From NCBI GenBank assembly GCA_020025955.1, contig JAHHRF010000078.1, forward strand, positions 1-6,711: a stretch of 6,711 nucleotides of DNA, given 5' to 3'. The position numbers were made by a program, and so were the translations under genes. The stretch comes from Sutterella sp. (lineage in GTDB: Bacteria > Pseudomonadota > Gammaproteobacteria > Burkholderiales > Burkholderiaceae_F). The notes beneath the pieces are model-generated. The model did not search any database. It saw nothing but the letters and a program-made list of their open reading frames with translations, and was not told where the DNA came from. Positions 4,631 through 6,711 of the stretch are shown here, one piece after another. Numbering within the stretch: the stretch's first letter is position 1; the number at the start of each line of letters is the position of its first letter.

Positions 4631-6711
4631 ATGGATTGGTTTTTCTATGTTGTAATTGCCCTTTTGGGCGCCTTAGCCGTTATTGACCTCTTTGTTGGGG
4701 TGAGTAATGACGCGGTCAACTTCCTTACCAATGCCGTAGGGAGCCGTGCTGCCCCCTTTAAGATCATCATGACGGTAGCGAGCGTCGGGGTCTTGTTTGG
4801 GGCAACGTTTTCCTCGGGGATGATGGACGTGGCGAAAAGCGGGGTATTGGTCCCGGAGCACTTCACCTTTGCGGAAGTCATTGTGGTCTTTACCGCAGTG
4901 ATGGTTACCGACGTTTTGCTCTTGAACACCTTCAATTCCTTGGGGCTGCCTACTTCGACCACGGTGAGTATCGTCTTTGAACTCTTGGGGGGCGCGACGG
5001 CCATGGCCTGCTACAAGGTCTGGAGCACGGGCGCGCCCTTGGGTGACATCGGGATGTATGTCAACTCCGGCAAAGCCTTGGCCATGATCATGGCCATTCT
5101 GATTTCCGTCATGGTCGCCTTTGTGGCGGGGTCCATCTTTCAGTACCTCTTTCGTACGCTCTTTTCCTTCCACTTAAAGCGCACCTACCCATACTTTGCG
5201 GGGGTCTTTGGGGGCGCCTCCATTACCGCGATTTTCTACTTCCTCGTCATGAAGGGCGCTAAGGGTGCCAGCTTCATGGATCCGGCTTGGATTGAGTGGT
5301 TGACGTTAAATACGAGTTCGGTGCTTTGGTCGATTTTCTTAGGGACGGCCGTGGTTTTGCAGCTCGGGATTCTGCTCTTTAACTACAACGTTTTCCGTTT
5401 GGTGATTCTCTCGGGCACGTTTGCGCTCGCGTTTGCCTTTGCTGGGAACGACTTGGTGAACTTCGTTGGGGTGCCGTTGGCAGCCTTGGAAAGTTTCCAA
5501 ATCTTTGCCGCAAGTGGCGCCGTGGACCCCACGGACTTTACGATGGGGGCGTTACGTGAATCGACCCGAACCCCCACCTATTACCTCCTCTTTGCTGGGA
5601 TCGTGATGGTGCTCACCTTGTGGTTTTCGAAGAAAGCCCACCGTGTGATTCGCACCTCGGTGAATTTGTCGAGTACGGCCCGTGGCGGGAAAGAACAGTT
5701 TGGGTCGTCGCTGCCCGCCCGCATTGTGGTGCGTTCTGCGTTGTCGGTTCGCAGCATGATGCACCAGTTGGTCCCTGAAACCGTTTGGCGTGGGTTAAGC
5801 ACCCGTTTTGAACCGTTACCGCGCAAGAAGGGCGAAGAAGTGTTGCCCTTTGATGAATTGCGTGCGAGCTTGAATTTGGTGTTGGCTGCGGCCTTGATTG
5901 CGTCGGCCACGTCCCTGAAGTTGCCGCTTTCCACGACCTACGTCACCTTCATGGTGGCCATGGGCTCGAGCTTGGCGGACGGCGCCTGGGACCGTGAAAG
6001 TGCCGTTTACCGTTTAACCGGCGTGATGACCGTGATCTCCGGCTGGTTTATGACCGCCTTTACCGCCTTTACGGCCTGCGCCACGGTGTGCCTCCTCTTT
6101 ATCGCGTGGGGTAAGCCCTTCTGTCTCTTCATGATGTGTTTGGCGCTCTTCTTTGTCGTGAAGTCGAACTTCTTCGGGAAAGAAGCCCAGATTCGTGAGA
6201 CGGAAGCCCCCCACAGGGATAACGTCGACAAGGCGGGGATCCGTACGATCCTGAAGTGTGGCGTGACGGAAAACTTGGCCCACACGATTGATTTGTTCAC
6301 GGGCGGGATGGAAGCCTTCTTAGCGGAAGACCGTCAGGCCTTACATCGCTTAAAGGCCGAGTCTGTAGCCTTCTACGATAAGACGAGTTTACGTCGTGGG
6401 GACTATTACGAAATGGCCTTAGAAGGGGGCGGCACCAAAGCGGACCGCGATGCCCGTAACTTCTACTACCGTGCCTACACCAGCATGAAGGAAGCCAGCC
6501 ACTCGTTACGTGACCAGATGGGCGTGACGGAAAACTATGTGGCCAACTGCCATTCGGGCTTCACGGGGGCGATGCGCACCAATATTGAAGCGTTGATTCG
6601 CTTGATGCGTCACTTAAAGGACGACTTTAGTACGCGAGCCTGTGAGCGCGCCTTAACGCAAATCGATGAAATGCAGCGCGACTTTATGGCGCAGATTGCG
6701 GAAGAAAAGGT
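4631..6711 (+). CDS. Long PiT-family inorganic phosphate transporter with C-terminal PhoU-like region (3' end cut off)
   Basis: The frame is open from ATG 4631 to the window edge (693 codons plus two bases). PiT carriers move phosphate across the inner membrane, coupled to protons or sodium. Both halves of the PiT inverted repeat are visible: GVSNDAVNFLTNAVGSRA (23-40) with GLPTSTTVS (105-113), and FAGNDLVNFVGVPLAA (270-285) with LPLSTTYV (431-438). The paired G-x-N/S-N-D and P-T/L-S-T-T motifs are the family's phosphate-site hallmarks. After the last membrane segments (about 470-510), residues from about 535 on are polar and helical (for example RDQMGVTENYVANCHSGF), resembling the PhoU/DUF47-like domain of long PiT proteins. 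Proteins of this layout are usually about 740 residues, so some 50 residues are probably missing. The ATG has no Shine-Dalgarno sequence, and an in-frame TAA at 4598-4600 limits upstream extension. Ordinary PitA proteins are near 500 residues and lack this tail. Confidence 0.9.
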   Translation, partial: MDWFFYVVIALLGALAVIDLFVGVSNDAVNFLTNAVGSRAAPFKIIMTVASVGVLFGATFSSGMMDVAKSGVLVPEHFTFAEVIVVFTAVMVTDVLLLNTFNSLGLPTSTTVSIVFELLGGATAMACYKVWSTGAPLGDIGMYVNSGKALAMIMAILISVMVAFVAGSIFQYLFRTLFSFHLKRTYPYFAGVFGGASITAIFYFLVMKGAKGASFMDPAWIEWLTLNTSSVLWSIFLGTAVVLQLGILLFNYNVFRLVILSGTFALAFAFAGNDLVNFVGVPLAALESFQIFAASGAVDPTDFTMGALRESTRTPTYYLLFAGIVMVLTLWFSKKAHRVIRTSVNLSSTARGGKEQFGSSLPARIVVRSALSVRSMMHQLVPETVWRGLSTRFEPLPRKKGEEVLPFDELRASLNLVLAAALIASATSLKLPLSTTYVTFMVAMGSSLADGAWDRESAVYRLTGVMTVISGWFMTAFTAFTACATVCLLFIAWGKPFCLFMMCLALFFVVKSNFFGKEAQIRETEAPHRDNVDKAGIRTILKCGVTENLAHTIDLFTGGMEAFLAEDRQALHRLKAESVAFYDKTSLRRGDYYEMALEGGGTKADRDARNFYYRAYTSMKEASHSLRDQMGVTENYVANCHSGFTGAMRTNIEALIRLMRHLKDDFSTRACERALTQIDEMQRDFMAQIAEEK

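Noticed and set aside
4673..5173. A 166-codon minus-strand frame opposite the phosphate transporter
   Set aside because: It is a charged, low-hydrophobicity shadow of a transmembrane coding region whose PiT motifs are unmistakable on the plus strand.

Overview
The window looks like ordinary proteobacterial chromosome of moderate GC (about half), with six protein genes, one of them cut by the right edge. The HU protein, the lipobox signal, the MdtG-like drug-efflux type transporter and sigma-70-like promoters indicate a Gram-negative bacterium. A beta- or gammaproteobacterium is my best guess, but no marker fixes the lineage. Glycine is mostly written GGG and proline often CCC, which fills the coding strands with G or C runs.

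Layout, left to right. An inverted repeat (8-54) lies downstream of a minus-strand gene for an HU-family nucleoid protein (79-357). Upstream of HU is a gene-free stretch of nearly 500 bases. It holds a long imperfect palindrome next to the HU start (381-432), several AT-rich hairpins (509-710), a short minus-strand stretch that reads like the tail of a second HU gene (751-813), and a strong plus-strand intrinsic terminator (816-852) with no obvious gene in front of it. A minus-strand pair follows: a small four-helix membrane protein (1921-2454), then a Sel1-repeat protein (852-1910). A 250-base divergent region carries a good plus-strand promoter (2577-2606). It precedes a lipoprotein (2705-3211) and an MFS transporter (3248-4510) that are probably co-transcribed. 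After a further promoter (4546-4574) and a leader with two hairpins comes a long inorganic phosphate transporter of the PiT family with a C-terminal PhoU-like region (4631 to beyond 6711).

The genes do not form one pathway. The membrane protein and Sel1 protein are a likely two-gene unit. The lipoprotein and MFS transporter are another, and may be an envelope or efflux pair. The phosphate transporter appears to be its own transcription unit. I see no mobile element, CRISPR array, tRNA or rRNA. The parts least explained by ordinary annotation are the HU-like vestige and the orphan terminator between HU and the Sel1 gene. No new system can be claimed from this sequence alone.
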